Positions 42,411-51,287 of a stretch of 64,000 bases of DNA are shown here, piece by piece; positions within the stretch are counted from its first letter, which is position 1; each line of letters opens with the position of its first letter. Both the position numbers and the translations under genes were made by a program. This stretch comes from Bradyrhizobium hereditatis. Its GTDB lineage: Bacteria; Pseudomonadota; Alphaproteobacteria; Rhizobiales; Xanthobacteraceae. Below the pieces are notes generated by a model. That model saw nothing but the letters and a program-made list of their open reading frames with translations, did not search any database and was not told the origin of the DNA. The stretch covers positions 62,001 through 126,000 of the forward strand of contig NZ_JAGKJK010000007.1 of the NCBI RefSeq assembly GCF_020329435.1, read 5' to 3'.

Positions 42411-43805
42411 TCACAGCGTAAAGATTCGCCCCGGGTTCAGGATGTTCTTCGGGTCGAGCGCGCGCTTGAGGGTGCGCATGGTCTCGATCTCCGCTTCGGT
42501 GCGGCTCATTTTGAGGTAGGGACGCTTCAGGATGCCGATGCCGTGCTCGGCCGAGATCGAGCCGCCGAATTCGCCCGTGATGTCATAGACCAGCTTCTCG
42601 AATTCATCGTGCTTGTCGGGCGTATGCTCATGATGGACGTTGACGTGCAGATTGCCGTCGCCGGCGTGGCCGAACACGATGACAAACGCTTGCGGATCAA
42701 TGGCGCGAACGCGCGATCCGATCGTGTCGGCATACTCTTCCATCCGATCGATGGCGAGGCTGACATCGAAGCCAAGGCGGGCGGTGTAGGGGAAGGTGCG
42801 GCCCAACTCGACGCTGGAATCGCGGATGCGCCAGATCGCGGCGGCCGATGCATGCGAAGTCGAGAGTGTTGCGTCGAGGATCAGATTGTCGCCCATCGCC
42901 GTCTCGAGCAGTTTTTCAAGATCGGCATGGATACGCTCGGGGTCGCTCCCGGAAGCCTCCAGCAGAACGTAGAACGGATGATGCGTCGGTAACGGCCCGG
43001 CCACGCCCTTCACGCGCTCGACGGTGAGGCGGTAGTACGCATTCCACATCACCTCGAACGCAGTCAGTTCGCCGCCCAGATGTTCCCGCGCCATCTTCAG
43101 GAAGGTCGTGACTTGCCTGAACGATGGAAGGGCGCACAGCGCCACCTGCCGCTCCGCCGGGGCAGGGAAGACGCGGAGCGCAGCGCGCGTCACGACACCG
43201 AGGATGCCTTCGCTGCCGATGAACAGCTGCTTCAGGTCGATGCCGGTATTGTTCTTGATGTATTTGCGCAGGCCCTTGAGCACGGTGCCGTCGGCGGTGA
43301 CGACTTCGAGACCGAGGATCAGGTCACGCGTCATGCCGTAGCGGATGACGCGGTTGCCGCCGGCGTTGGTTGAGATGTTGCCGCCGATGGTGCAACTGCC
43401 GCGCGCGCCGAGGTCGAGCGGAAACATCAATCCGTCCTGCTCGACCCGCTCCTGGAGCTTCTGCAGCGGCGTGCCGGCCTGCACGATGGCGACGCCGGCG
43501 GAGGCATCGACCTCTTCGACGTTGTTCATGCGCTCCATCGAGAGCACGATTTCGTTCGCGTTCGGCAACGCGCCGCGTACCAGCCCGGTCATGCCGCCCT
43601 GCGTCGTAACGGGGATGCCTTGGCGGTGACAGAGCCTCAGCAAGGCCGAGACATCCTCCGTCGTCCTCGGGCGGACCACAGCGCGCGGTTTCGGCACCGG
43701 ATTGCCGGCCAGGTCGTGATGATAGCGCGCGTCGATATCGTCGCCGGATAGGACCGCGCCGTTGCCTAGCGCGTTGCGCAGTTCATCAATGAAGCCCTCG
43801 GACAT
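42411..43805 (-). CDS. FAD-linked oxidase (GlcD / D-lactate dehydrogenase type)
   Basis: A 464-residue flavoenzyme. The FAD-binding half has TTQGGMTGLVRGALPNANEI, APLDLGARGSCTIGGNISTN-like FPLDLGARGSCTIGGN and NAGGNRVIRYGMTRDLILGL. The C-terminal half has FGHAGDGNLHVNVHHEH and SAEHGIGILKR, which coordinate metal and substrate in D-2-hydroxyacid dehydrogenases. It oxidises a 2-hydroxyacid such as D-lactate or glycolate and passes electrons to a quinone, cytochrome or flavoprotein. No glcE or glcF neighbours, so D-lactate or 2-hydroxyglutarate are as likely. Confidence 0.88.
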   Translation of the reverse strand: MSEGFIDELRNALGNGAVLSGDDIDARYHHDLAGNPVPKPRAVVRPRTTEDVSALLRLCHRQGIPVTTQGGMTGLVRGALPNANEIVLSMERMNNVEEVDASAGVAIVQAGTPLQKLQERVEQDGLMFPLDLGARGSCTIGGNISTNAGGNRVIRYGMTRDLILGLEVVTADGTVLKGLRKYIKNNTGIDLKQLFIGSEGILGVVTRAALRVFPAPAERQVALCALPSFRQVTTFLKMAREHLGGELTAFEVMWNAYYRLTVERVKGVAGPLPTHHPFYVLLEASGSDPERIHADLEKLLETAMGDNLILDATLSTSHASAAAIWRIRDSSVELGRTFPYTARLGFDVSLAIDRMEEYADTIGSRVRAIDPQAFVIVFGHAGDGNLHVNVHHEHTPDKHDEFEKLVYDITGEFGGSISAEHGIGILKRPYLKMSRTEAEIETMRTLKRALDPKNILNPGRIFTL

Positions 43806-43955
43806 GCCCTGCCTCTTCTTTTCTGAGAAGTTTGGCCGAAGCTATACATGCGGCATTCCCGAGATGAAACCCGGTGCAGCCGCTATCACGGCATTCTCAG
43901 CAGGAAGAGCGCGCTTTGAAGCCTCCGTCCGTCGGATGGTGCTGTCACCGGCCGA

Positions 43956-44216
43956 TCAGTGCGGCTGTCGCCGGGAGATCCTGTGCGGGGCTTTCTTGGT
44001 GCGCGAATTCGGCATCAGCGGTGTGTCGGTAGGGCTGATGGTGGGGCTGTCCCGGTGCTCCGGCTCGATCGAAGTGATGTGGTTGCAGGCGTCGCACTTA
44101 TAAACGTAGACGAGAGGGCGCAGTCCGATCCGAGGCAGCTTACCGATCTGAGCCGTAGCTGCGCCGCATTTCTCGCAGCGCGGCGGCAGACCGGTTTCTG
44201 AAGGCGGGGCGGGCAT
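43956..44216 (-). CDS. Small zinc-ribbon protein
   Basis: An 86-residue protein with CEKCGAATAQIGKLPRIG and YKCDACNHITS, giving two CxxC pairs 20 residues apart, a zinc ribbon. The C-terminal half is basic and disordered. It may bind nucleic acid or a protein; the role is unknown. Confidence 0.6.
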   Translation of the reverse strand: MPAPPSETGLPPRCEKCGAATAQIGKLPRIGLRPLVYVYKCDACNHITSIEPEHRDSPTISPTDTPLMPNSRTKKAPHRISRRQPH

Positions 44217-44478
44217 ATCGAACTATCGCTGAAGCAACAAACGACTCAATTCGGCAATGGTGGTTCCGGATTGCATCCTAATCGTGGACAGAAACTCCGT
44301 AAGACTACGAGGTCGTGCCACTCATTCGCTGCCAACGACCATCTTTTGCCACCAAATCGGCCCCGGCTGGGCATCCAAACAACCCACTGCACGGCGCAAA
44401 TTCGCAACGCCAGCGCGTGACCACACGGTAATTCCACCGGATTAAGTCCGGGCGAATTGCAATTGTGAGGCGTGCAGA
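44217..44478. other. Spacer without supported feature
   Basis: Open frames here overlap each other on both strands and have no protein-like pattern. I see no repeat or terminator. Confidence 0.4.
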
Positions 44479-44706
44479 ATGTCTTCCACCAACGGCCACG
44501 ACACATCGATGCGAGCAGCGCTTGCCACCGCAGAAGCTGTGGCATCCCGTCCGTCGCCCGCTGATAAATTCAATATTGATCGGGAAGGGCCGGCGAAACG
44601 CAGCGCAAAACTCAGGGCGCTGCAGCAACGATTCCAGAGGCTGAACGAATATTTCGACGAAGCAGCCGCTGAAATTCGCGCTTCGCTCGAGCGGTCGCCG
44701 CGCTAG
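44479..44706 (+). CDS. Small helical hypothetical protein
   Basis: A 75-residue protein ending in a charged helix (KLRALQQRFQRLNEYFDEAA, EIRASLERSPR). There is no signal or TM segment. The start is weakly supported by ribosome binding sequence. It is retained because the helix is well formed, but it may be spurious. Confidence 0.4.
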   Translation: MSSTNGHDTSMRAALATAEAVASRPSPADKFNIDREGPAKRSAKLRALQQRFQRLNEYFDEAAAEIRASLERSPR

Positions 44707-44967
44707 CGCACGAACCGCAAAAGCGCACGCCGGCTTTCAGAACGGGCGTTTGCGGCAGATCAAGGCAAAGTCCGGTGGGATTGTCTTACAGAGCAATCAG
44801 TGCCGAGTGGCTCGTTATTCCGGATGGGATGGCTCCGGTGAAGAGGCCCGGACGCCCGAAGCAAGATGGCGTTCGAAGAAACGTCATCTTGCTAAGGGCC
44901 CTCCGGGCCTCGCTATTCTCCGATCGAAGTGAGACATCATGAAGTGGGATGCCGCTTCGGCATCGCC

Positions 44968-45300
44968 TTACTTCTTCTCGTTCTTGTCGATCTTCGTGAC
45001 AGCGTCCGCCTTGTCGAGTTTCGTGATGGTCTTGGTCCCCGCGGTATCGCTCACGGCGAAGGTGACCCTGTCGCCGGCGTGCACGGCGTTTAGCCGTGCG
45101 CCATCCTGGACCTTGAATTCTTCAGTCGCGGCGCCGGTGTTCGCCCCGGTGGTGCCGTCGGGCATATCCCTGATGGTGATGGTGCCGCTGATCCGGTCTA
45201 TCCTCGTTATCATTCCGGTCCGCGTGTGCTGTGCCAGAGCCGACGTACCGACGATGCTGAGGGCCGCCGCAGCAGCCATAATCATCCCTGCGATTTTCAT
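44968..45300 (-). CDS. Small periplasmic OB-like protein (CusF-like fold)
   Basis: A 110-residue protein with a signal peptide (IMAAAAALSIVGTSALAQ) and a beta-rich mature part: TGMITRIDRISGTITIRDMP, VQDGARLNAVHAGDRVTFAV and TKTITKLDKADAV. The pattern resembles small CusF/DUF5666-type beta-barrels, but the Met/Trp/His copper ligands of CusF are absent. GGAG precedes ATG 45300. The role is unknown. Confidence 0.65.
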   Translation of the reverse strand: MKIAGMIMAAAAALSIVGTSALAQHTRTGMITRIDRISGTITIRDMPDGTTGANTGAATEEFKVQDGARLNAVHAGDRVTFAVSDTAGTKTITKLDKADAVTKIDKNEKK

Positions 45301-45470
45301 GGAGAACTCCCCGGCTGTAGGGTGTCTACGATAAGCCGGGATTGCGGCATAAGTTCCGCATCGAAAGGCATTGCCGCAATTTTCGCGGGATAGCGTTCTC
45401 TCGAACGGACCATCCTCGTAACGAGAGGTAGGACGGAAGGTCCGGTTTGGCCCAATCAAACGGTTGAAGT

Positions 45471-46577
45471 CTAGGCCGCGCCGGCCTCGGGCTCGAGCTC
45501 GGTTTCCGTCACGGTACGATTGCGGCCGAGCCGCTTGGCTTGATAGAGCCCGCGGTCGCAGCGCTCGATCATCGCTTCCGCTGACTCGGCGAGGCGGAAT
45601 TGCGCGACTCCGATCGAAACCGTGATGCTGCCGATCTCCTTGCCGGTGGCCCGGCGGGTAAGCTTCGCTTCGGCAATGCGGCGGCGAATGCGCTCGGCCA
45701 CCGACGTACATGCCGCGAGATCGGCGCCCGGAAGCACCGCAATCAGTTCCTCGCCGCCATAGCGGGCAGCGAGATCGACTTCACGAACACCTTCCTGCAG
45801 GACCTTTGCGACCAGCCGAAGCACCTGATCGCCGACTTGATGGCCGTAGTCGTCGTTGAATTTCTTGAAGTGATCGATATCGATCAGGAAAACGCTGAGC
45901 GCCTCGTCCTTTTCCATCGCGGCGATCTGGGCGAGGCGAAGGAACTCGTCCATCGAGTGACGGTTGGCGAGCCCAGTCAGCGCATCGGTATTGGAGCGCT
46001 GCTCGGCCGCCTTCAGCGAGTCGCGGATGCTGTCCAGTTCTTCCGAGGTGGCGGCGAAATTCGCCTCGAGCTTGGCGGCTCGGGCCGTCGCCTTTGACAA
46101 TTCGTCAACCAGTTTTGCAATGATTGTCCGGGGATCGGCGCTAGCGGCGGCTTCGGAAGACACTTCGCCGAGCGCCTTGATGTGGCTTTGGTTGTCGGTA
46201 ACGGCTGTGTTGAGGAATTGCTGGGCGGTGGCAATCAGGCCGCTCAGTTGCTCCGGAAGATCGCCCAGCGGCTCCACGCCGGACTGCGGCGCAACGTAGG
46301 TGATGTAGAGCTCGTGGTTGGTCGCGGCATCGAACTTGCGCCTGCCGGCGATCAGGATGTCGATGGTCTTGCGCAGCGCCACCGAGCTGCCCAGCGCATA
46401 TTCGAACCAGACGGCGAAATTGGTCGGCGTAGCAGGTACGGACTGCTGCGACATCAACCGAATAGCGCGGTCGGCAATCGTCGTTGCGTACTCGACGTCC
46501 ATATCGCCGATCGGCTGCCCTGCCATCGTCTGATCCGGTGATGCGTTTGATGCGAAATCAGTTTCCCTGGCATCCAT
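45471..46577 (-). CDS. GGDEF-domain diguanylate cyclase
   Basis: A 368-residue soluble protein. Residues 1-160 are an unassigned helical region (TTIADRAIRLMSQQSVPATP, NFAVWFEYALGSS), then a coiled coil, then a GGDEF domain with DALTGLANRHSMDEFL, LIDIDHFKKFNDDYGHQVGD and the active-site ARYGGEELIAVLPG. An inhibitory I-site RxxD (REVD) precedes the active site by the right distance. It should make c-di-GMP and be product-inhibited. Its place beside fliP suggests control of motility versus attachment. Confidence 0.9.
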   Translation of the reverse strand: MDARETDFASNASPDQTMAGQPIGDMDVEYATTIADRAIRLMSQQSVPATPTNFAVWFEYALGSSVALRKTIDILIAGRRKFDAATNHELYITYVAPQSGVEPLGDLPEQLSGLIATAQQFLNTAVTDNQSHIKALGEVSSEAAASADPRTIIAKLVDELSKATARAAKLEANFAATSEELDSIRDSLKAAEQRSNTDALTGLANRHSMDEFLRLAQIAAMEKDEALSVFLIDIDHFKKFNDDYGHQVGDQVLRLVAKVLQEGVREVDLAARYGGEELIAVLPGADLAACTSVAERIRRRIAEAKLTRRATGKEIGSITVSIGVAQFRLAESAEAMIERCDRGLYQAKRLGRNRTVTETELEPEAGAA

Positions 46578-46680
46578 TGTGCACGAAGGAACTAATCTGA
46601 CCTTAAATTCGGTCGGAAAGTCCGCGGCAAATACGTAACAAATGTTGACCTATTCCAGTCCGGGAGCCCGAGATTCCCGG

Positions 46681-47436
46681 CTAACTGCCGCCGTAACTCT
46701 GGACCAGGCTGCCCGCGACCAGTGACCAGCCGTCGACCAGGACAAAAAAGATCAATTTGAACGGGAGCGACACCACGACCGGTGGCAGCATCATCATACC
46801 CATCGACATCAGGACGGATGCGACCACGAGGTCAATGATCAGGAAGGGCAGGAACAAAAGGAAACCGATTTCGAAGGCGCGTTTCAGCTCGGAGATCATG
46901 AAGGCCGGGACCAAGATCCGCAGCGAGAGGTCTTCGGGCGCCGCTGGCGGGGGCTCGCTGGAGAGGTCCACGAACAGCTTCAGATCCTTTTCACGAACGT
47001 TCTTCTGCATGAAGGCGCGCAACGGCACGGAAGCCTTTTGCAGCGCTTCCTCGACCCCGATCTCGTTGGCGACCAGCGGTTTGATGCCGTCGTCGTAAGA
47101 CCGCTGCAGGACGGGGCCCATCACGAAGGCTGTCAGGAACATTGCGAGCGCAATGATCACAGAATTGGGTGGGGCGGTGGCAGTGCCCAGCGCGGTGCGC
47201 AGCAGGGACAATACGACGACAATCCGCGTGAACGACGTCATCATGATCAGGATCGACGGCGCGATCGACAGCACCGTCAGCAGTGCGATCAATTGGATCG
47301 CGCGCTCGGTGACGCCGCCTCCGCCCTGGCCGAGATTGATGCTGATGTCCTGCGCCAGCGCCGGATCGGCGAGCGATCCGGCGGCGGTCAGGACTAAGAA
47401 AAATAAAACTCTACGCGGAGAAGTCGCCGGCCTCAC
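46681..47436 (-). CDS. fliP: Flagellar export gate protein FliP
   Basis: A 251-residue FliP with a signal peptide and four TM segments. LIALLTVLSIAPSILIMMTS, FTRIVVVLSLLRTALGTATA and VPAFMISELKRAFEIGFLLF are diagnostic. With FliQ and FliR it forms the export channel. Its start overlaps the end of the FliO-like gene by 4 bases. Confidence 0.95.
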   Translation of the reverse strand: MRPATSPRRVLFFLVLTAAGSLADPALAQDISINLGQGGGGVTERAIQLIALLTVLSIAPSILIMMTSFTRIVVVLSLLRTALGTATAPPNSVIIALAMFLTAFVMGPVLQRSYDDGIKPLVANEIGVEEALQKASVPLRAFMQKNVREKDLKLFVDLSSEPPPAAPEDLSLRILVPAFMISELKRAFEIGFLLFLPFLIIDLVVASVLMSMGMMMLPPVVVSLPFKLIFFVLVDGWSLVAGSLVQSYGGS

Positions 47437-48449
47437 GAAGGATTCTTCGGCCGGCCCAGCAATGACGCCATCTCGTCTTCGAGATTCTCGAAGCCGCTCT
47501 TCTGCGGCGCGGGCGCAGGCGTGGGTGCGGGGGGCTCGCCGCGGGCGGTGCGGGCAGGCGGCGTCTCCGGCGCAACCGGCGGCGCGACGGGTTCGGCCGG
47601 CCGGCGCAGGGCAGCTTCCAGCCGCTGTGCCATCTCGGCGAGATTCTGGTCGGCGCTCGATGGCGCTGGGGCAGGCGGGGACGGAGGGGTGGGAGGCGAA
47701 GGTGGCGGCGCCGCAGCGCGCTCGGGTGCGCGGACCGGTGCCTCGCGAACGGGTGTTGCCTCTCGCAGTGCTTCGCGGATCGGGGGCGCCTCGCGGACCG
47801 GCGGAGCCTCGCGCGGCACCTTGGGCAGCTCGCGCTGCGGCCGCGGCATCAGCGGCTCGCCGCGGGGCAGGCGCGGCGGGGCACCTTCGGGTCGGCCGCT
47901 GATCGATTCCGGCGTAAAGCCTGTCAACGGATCGCTGCGCCGCTCAGGCATGGACGGCGGCGCGGGGCGGCGGATTTCCTCGGCGAAGGAGGGCCGTGCG
48001 GGACGCGGCGGGGGCTCCGGCATCTGCGGTTCGGCGTGATGATCGAAGGCTTCGGCTGGTCGCAAATCGGGTCGTGCAGTCTCTCTTGCCGCCGCCTCGT
48101 CGCTCCAGGCGGCATCCGGCAGCGGCGCGATGCGCGGTGGCTGCTCGCCGACCGCCGGGCGGGGCGCCATCTGCTCGCGGTTAGGCATCGCCCGCACGAT
48201 GTTGGGTTCGACCACGATGTCGCTCGGACCGCCGATCATCAGGAGATGCTCGACGTTATCGCGCCGTACCAGCACCAGGCGTCGGCGGCCGTCCACGGCG
48301 GCGGCATCGATCACGGCAAGGCGCGGCATGCGACCGCGCTGGGTGTTGGCGCCGAGGCGGTTGTTGGCGAAGCGGCGAACCAGCCAGGCGGCCACGCCGA
48401 TCAGCGCCAGAACGGCGATGAATGCGAAGAGGAATGTCAGTGTCTGCAT
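47433..48449 (-). CDS. fliO: FliO-like flagellar protein with long proline-rich tail
   Basis: A 338-residue protein. The N-terminal TM segment (LTFLFAFIAVLALIGVAAWL) and GRMPRLAVIDAAAVDGRRRL, LVLVRRDNVEHLLMIGGPSD are the FliO core, complete by ~residue 90. The remaining ~250 residues are Pro/Arg/Glu/Ala-rich with a recurring REAPP/REATP unit around residues 210-245 (47740-47815). FliO aids FliP assembly. The tail is unusually long; its role is unknown. It overlaps fliP and diverges from flgB. Confidence 0.85.
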   Translation of the reverse strand: MQTLTFLFAFIAVLALIGVAAWLVRRFANNRLGANTQRGRMPRLAVIDAAAVDGRRRLVLVRRDNVEHLLMIGGPSDIVVEPNIVRAMPNREQMAPRPAVGEQPPRIAPLPDAAWSDEAAARETARPDLRPAEAFDHHAEPQMPEPPPRPARPSFAEEIRRPAPPSMPERRSDPLTGFTPESISGRPEGAPPRLPRGEPLMPRPQRELPKVPREAPPVREAPPIREALREATPVREAPVRAPERAAAPPPSPPTPPSPPAPAPSSADQNLAEMAQRLEAALRRPAEPVAPPVAPETPPARTARGEPPAPTPAPAPQKSGFENLEDEMASLLGRPKNPS

Positions 48450-48856
48450 TCTTTAGTCCCCGGCCACGGGCCGTTCTCGAGTACCGTTAGGTCTTCCTGT
48501 CCGAGCCTGTTCCCTGGGGGGAACGCCCATTCCCGCCCGCCGGATCATGCCCTGCGCGATCCGCATACGGCGAATCACGCCCGAGATCAGCCTTATTTCT
48601 TAATTCCCCGCGGCGACCCCGCCGCCCCGGTTAATTAATAGACCAAGAATCGCGAGGTCCAAAACGACTTCTGAGCGCCCCAAGCCGGGTTGGTTGCTGC
48701 TGGTTAACGTAGTTTTCGTGGCGAAAATGCGCTGTTTTTGCCGCAGTTGGGCGGCATTGGGCCGCGGTGCGCGATTTTAACCACCCGTTAACCATACACC
48801 GGGCAAATTCTGCCTACCTCGCGGTTTCAGCCAGAGGTTAACGGGAGCCGCTCGCG
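48450..48856. promoter_or_regulatory. Divergent fliO / flgB promoter region with CtrA-type site
   Basis: The 407-base region separates the fliOP and flgB operons. TTAA-CCACCCG-TTAAC at 48777-48792 matches the CtrA consensus exactly and continues to TTAACCAT; it is ~65 bases before flgB. Another GGTTAACG lies at 48703 and a TTAATTAA palindrome near 48632. No gene is evident. Confidence 0.7.
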
Positions 48857-49267
48857 ATGGCCATCAACGATCTTCCGATCCTGTCGGCGCTGCGCACCAA
48901 GATGCAGTGGCACCAGGAACGCCAGCGCGTGCTCGCCGAAAACGTATCCAACGCCAATACCCCGAATTTCAGGCCGAGCGATCTGGTCGAGCCGAAGTTC
49001 GACCGCAAGGGGACGAATGTCGACGGCGCGATGGGCTCGCTCGCCATGATGCGCACCAGCGCCACGCATATCGGCGCCTCCGGCGGCGCGCCGAGTTTCA
49101 GGGGGGACGGCGGCAGGAGCGGCTTCCTGACCAAGCCGGCCGGCAACTCGGTCAATCTGGAAGACCAGATGCTGAAGGTCTCGGCCAACCAGATGGACTA
49201 TGCAGCCGCCACTTCGCTCTACACCCGCAGCCTCGGCCTGCTCAAAACCGCGATCGGAAAGCGCTGA
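48857..49267 (+). CDS. flgB: Flagellar proximal rod protein FlgB
   Basis: A 136-residue FlgB. LRTKMQWHQERQRVLAENVS and NANTPNFRPSDLVEPKF at the N-terminus, DQMLKVSANQMDYAAATSLY at the C-terminus. GGGAG precedes ATG 48857. It begins flgB-flgC-fliE-fliQ-fliR-flhB-cckA and follows a CtrA-type site. Confidence 0.95.
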   Translation: MAINDLPILSALRTKMQWHQERQRVLAENVSNANTPNFRPSDLVEPKFDRKGTNVDGAMGSLAMMRTSATHIGASGGAPSFRGDGGRSGFLTKPAGNSVNLEDQMLKVSANQMDYAAATSLYTRSLGLLKTAIGKR

Positions 49268-49293
49268 CGCGCCGCGATTAGGAGAAGTAGATC

Positions 49294-49719
49294 ATGGCAG
49301 ATGATGGCAGCGACTTCGCCCGCTCGATGAGCATCGCAACCTCCGGCCTGCGCGCGCAGGCGGGACGGATGCGGGTGATCTCGGAAAACATCGCCAATGC
49401 GGATTCGACTGCCCCGACCGCGGGCGGCGATCCCTACCGCCGAAAGGTGCCGACGTTTTCATCCGCGCTCGACCGCACGCTGGATGCGCGCGTGGTGACG
49501 CTCGGCAAGATCGGGACCGATCAATCAGCATTTCGCGTCAAGCATGAGCCGAGCAATCCGGCGGCGGACGCCGCCGGCAACGTCAAATACCCGAACGTCA
49601 ATCCGCTGGTCGAAATGACCGACATGCGCGAGGCGCAGCGGTCCTACGAGGCCAATCTCAACATCATCAGCGCCACGCGCCGCATGATCCAACGCACACT
49701 CGACATCCTCAAGGCCTGA
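49294..49719 (+). CDS. flgC: Flagellar proximal rod protein FlgC
   Basis: A 141-residue FlgC. RSMSIATSGLRAQAGRMRVI, SENIANADSTAP at the N-terminus, PNVNPLVEMTDMREAQRSYE near the end, with the conserved YPNVNP-type motif present. It lies 26 bases after flgB. Confidence 0.95.
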   Translation: MADDGSDFARSMSIATSGLRAQAGRMRVISENIANADSTAPTAGGDPYRRKVPTFSSALDRTLDARVVTLGKIGTDQSAFRVKHEPSNPAADAAGNVKYPNVNPLVEMTDMREAQRSYEANLNIISATRRMIQRTLDILKA

Positions 49720-49735
49720 ACAGGGACCATAGAAA

Positions 49736-50047
49736 ATGGCTTCACCGACCGTTGCAGCAAATGCCTACGCCGCGCTTTCGCGCATCATGGAAACCGGCGG
49801 CGCCGAGAAGGGCAACCAGTCCACCGGCGGCCCGTCCTTCAGCGCGCTGCTCAAGGACGCCGTGGGAAGCGTGCTGGAAGCCGGCAAGAAATCCGACACC
49901 CAGACCATGGCAATGGCCTCCGGCAAGGCCAACGTCATGGACGTGGTGACGGCAGTGGCGGAGACCGATGTCGCCGTCTCGACACTGGTGTCGGTGCGCG
50001 ATCGCGTGATCCAGTCCTACGAAGACATCATGAAGATGCCGATCTAA
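49736..50047 (+). CDS. fliE: MS ring-rod junction protein FliE
   Basis: A 103-residue FliE with FSALLKDAVGSVLEAGKKSD and the C-terminal helix DVAVSTLVSVRDRVIQSYED. It joins the MS ring to the rod. It lies 16 bases after flgC. The next gene, fliQ, is separated by a dispersed palindromic repeat. Confidence 0.93.
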   Translation: MASPTVAANAYAALSRIMETGGAEKGNQSTGGPSFSALLKDAVGSVLEAGKKSDTQTMAMASGKANVMDVVTAVAETDVAVSTLVSVRDRVIQSYEDIMKMPI

Positions 50048-50158
50048 CGTCCCTTGGGACGTCATCCCGGGGCGCGAAGCGAACTATGATGCGCAATTGC
50101 GCATCTGAGGATCTCGAGATTCCGGGTCTGGTGCTTGCGCACCATCCCGGAATGACGG
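50047..50158 (-). repeat. Dispersed palindromic repeat, family 2 copy A
   Basis: A 112-base element between fliE and fliQ. It contains ACGTCCC/GGGACGT, a GC-rich TGCGCAATTGCGCA palindrome, GATCTCGAGA and a hairpin ATTCCGGG...TGGTGC-TTGC-GCACCA-TCCCGGAAT, with ends TCATCCCGG and CCGGAATGA as an imperfect inverted pair. A diverged copy in the opposite orientation is at 58696-58815. Confidence 0.75.
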
Positions 50159-50188
50159 TGCAAGTAAAAGCAAGCGAGAGAAACAACA

Positions 50189-50452
50189 ATGACCGGTGCT
50201 GAAACCCTCGACGTGGCGCGCGATGCGATCTGGACCATCGTGGTGATATCGTCGCCCCTGATGGTGATCGGCCTGGTAGTCGGCGTGGTCGTGTCGCTAT
50301 TCCAGGCGCTGACGCAGATCCAGGAACAGACGCTGATCTTCGTGCCGAAGATTCTCGCGATTTTCGTCACGCTGCTACTGGCATTGCCGTTCATGGCGGA
50401 TTCGCTGCACGGTCACATGATGCGGATATCGTCGCGAATCATAGGCGGTTGA
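50189..50452 (+). CDS. fliQ: Flagellar export gate protein FliQ
   Basis: An 87-residue FliQ with two TM segments. ARDAIWTIVVISSPLMVIGL, VVGVVVSLFQALTQIQEQTL and FVPKILAIFVTLLLALPFM match the family fully. It is separated from fliE by 141 bases holding a palindromic repeat, but the operon order is preserved. Confidence 0.95.
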   Translation: MTGAETLDVARDAIWTIVVISSPLMVIGLVVGVVVSLFQALTQIQEQTLIFVPKILAIFVTLLLALPFMADSLHGHMMRISSRIIGG

Positions 50453-50466
50453 TGCATTGTGACTAA

Positions 50467-51237
50467 ATGCGCGTCGACATATCGTTCCTGCCGGCTCTTG
50501 CCGCCACCTTCATGCTGGTTTTTGCGCGTGTGGGAGCGATGGTGATGCTGTTGCCGGGATTTGGCGAAAGCAATATCCCGGTGCGCATCAAGCTCGCGAT
50601 CGCGCTTCTGTTGACGCTGATCATCCTGCCGCTGCACCGCACCGCCTACCAGGTCGACCTGACGTCGATGGCCGCGCTCGGCGTGCTCCTGGTGCACGAG
50701 ATCGCCATCGGCATCGTGCTCGGCGCCACCGCGCGCGTGACGCTGGCGGCGCTTGCGGTGGCGGGCTCGGTGATTGCCCAGCAGCTCGGCCTCGGCTTCG
50801 TCACCGCCGTCGATCCGACCCAGGGCCAGCAGGGCGTGCTGATCGGCAACTTCCTCTCCATTCTCGGCATGACGCTGCTGTTTGCCACCGATACGCATCA
50901 TCTCGTCATCGCCGCCCTCAACGAGAGCTACCGGATCTTTGCGCCGGGCCAACTGATGCCGAGCGGCGACGTGGCGGCGCTCGCCACACGCGCCTTCGCC
51001 ACCGCTTTCAAGATCGGCCTGCAGCTCTCGGCGCCATTCCTGGTGTTCGGCCTCGTCTTCAATATCGGGCTTGGCGTGCTGGCGCGGCTGATGCCGGCGA
51101 TGCAAGTCTATTTCGTCGGCGTGCCGCTTTCGATCATGGCGGGCTTTCTGATCTTCGCCCTCGTCCTCACAGGAATGATGGCAACTTATCTCAACTACTT
51201 CATCGGCGTGATGCACGAGCTGACGCCGCTGAAATAG
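50467..51237 (+). CDS. fliR: Flagellar export gate protein FliR
   Basis: A 256-residue FliR with about six TM helices. FMLVFARVGAMVMLLPGFGE, NIPVRIKLAIALLLTLIILP, FGLVFNIGLGVLARLMPAMQ and VYFVGVPLSIMAGFLIF are standard. It lies 14 bases after fliQ. A small inverted repeat follows its stop. Confidence 0.95.
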   Translation: MRVDISFLPALAATFMLVFARVGAMVMLLPGFGESNIPVRIKLAIALLLTLIILPLHRTAYQVDLTSMAALGVLLVHEIAIGIVLGATARVTLAALAVAGSVIAQQLGLGFVTAVDPTQGQQGVLIGNFLSILGMTLLFATDTHHLVIAALNESYRIFAPGQLMPSGDVAALATRAFATAFKIGLQLSAPFLVFGLVFNIGLGVLARLMPAMQVYFVGVPLSIMAGFLIFALVLTGMMATYLNYFIGVMHELTPLK

Positions 51238-51263
51238 AGCATGATTCCGAGAGGATCATGCTC
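51237..51263. repeat. Short inverted repeat between fliR and flhB
   Basis: GAGCATGATTCC-GAGA-GGATCATGCTC is an 11-bp stem with one bulged T. AGAGCATGATCC...GGATCATGCTC palindromes of this type are, as I recall, frequent between genes in Bradyrhizobium. There is no T-run, so it is not a plain terminator. Confidence 0.7.
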
Positions 51264-51287
51264 AAACAAAAATGCTAGGACGCCGCG

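Noticed and set aside
48747..48765. Possible GG-N10-GC promoter for flgB
   Set aside because: TTGGGCGG...GGGC has the spacing, but both half-sites are far from consensus, while a perfect CtrA-type box lies 20 bases downstream.
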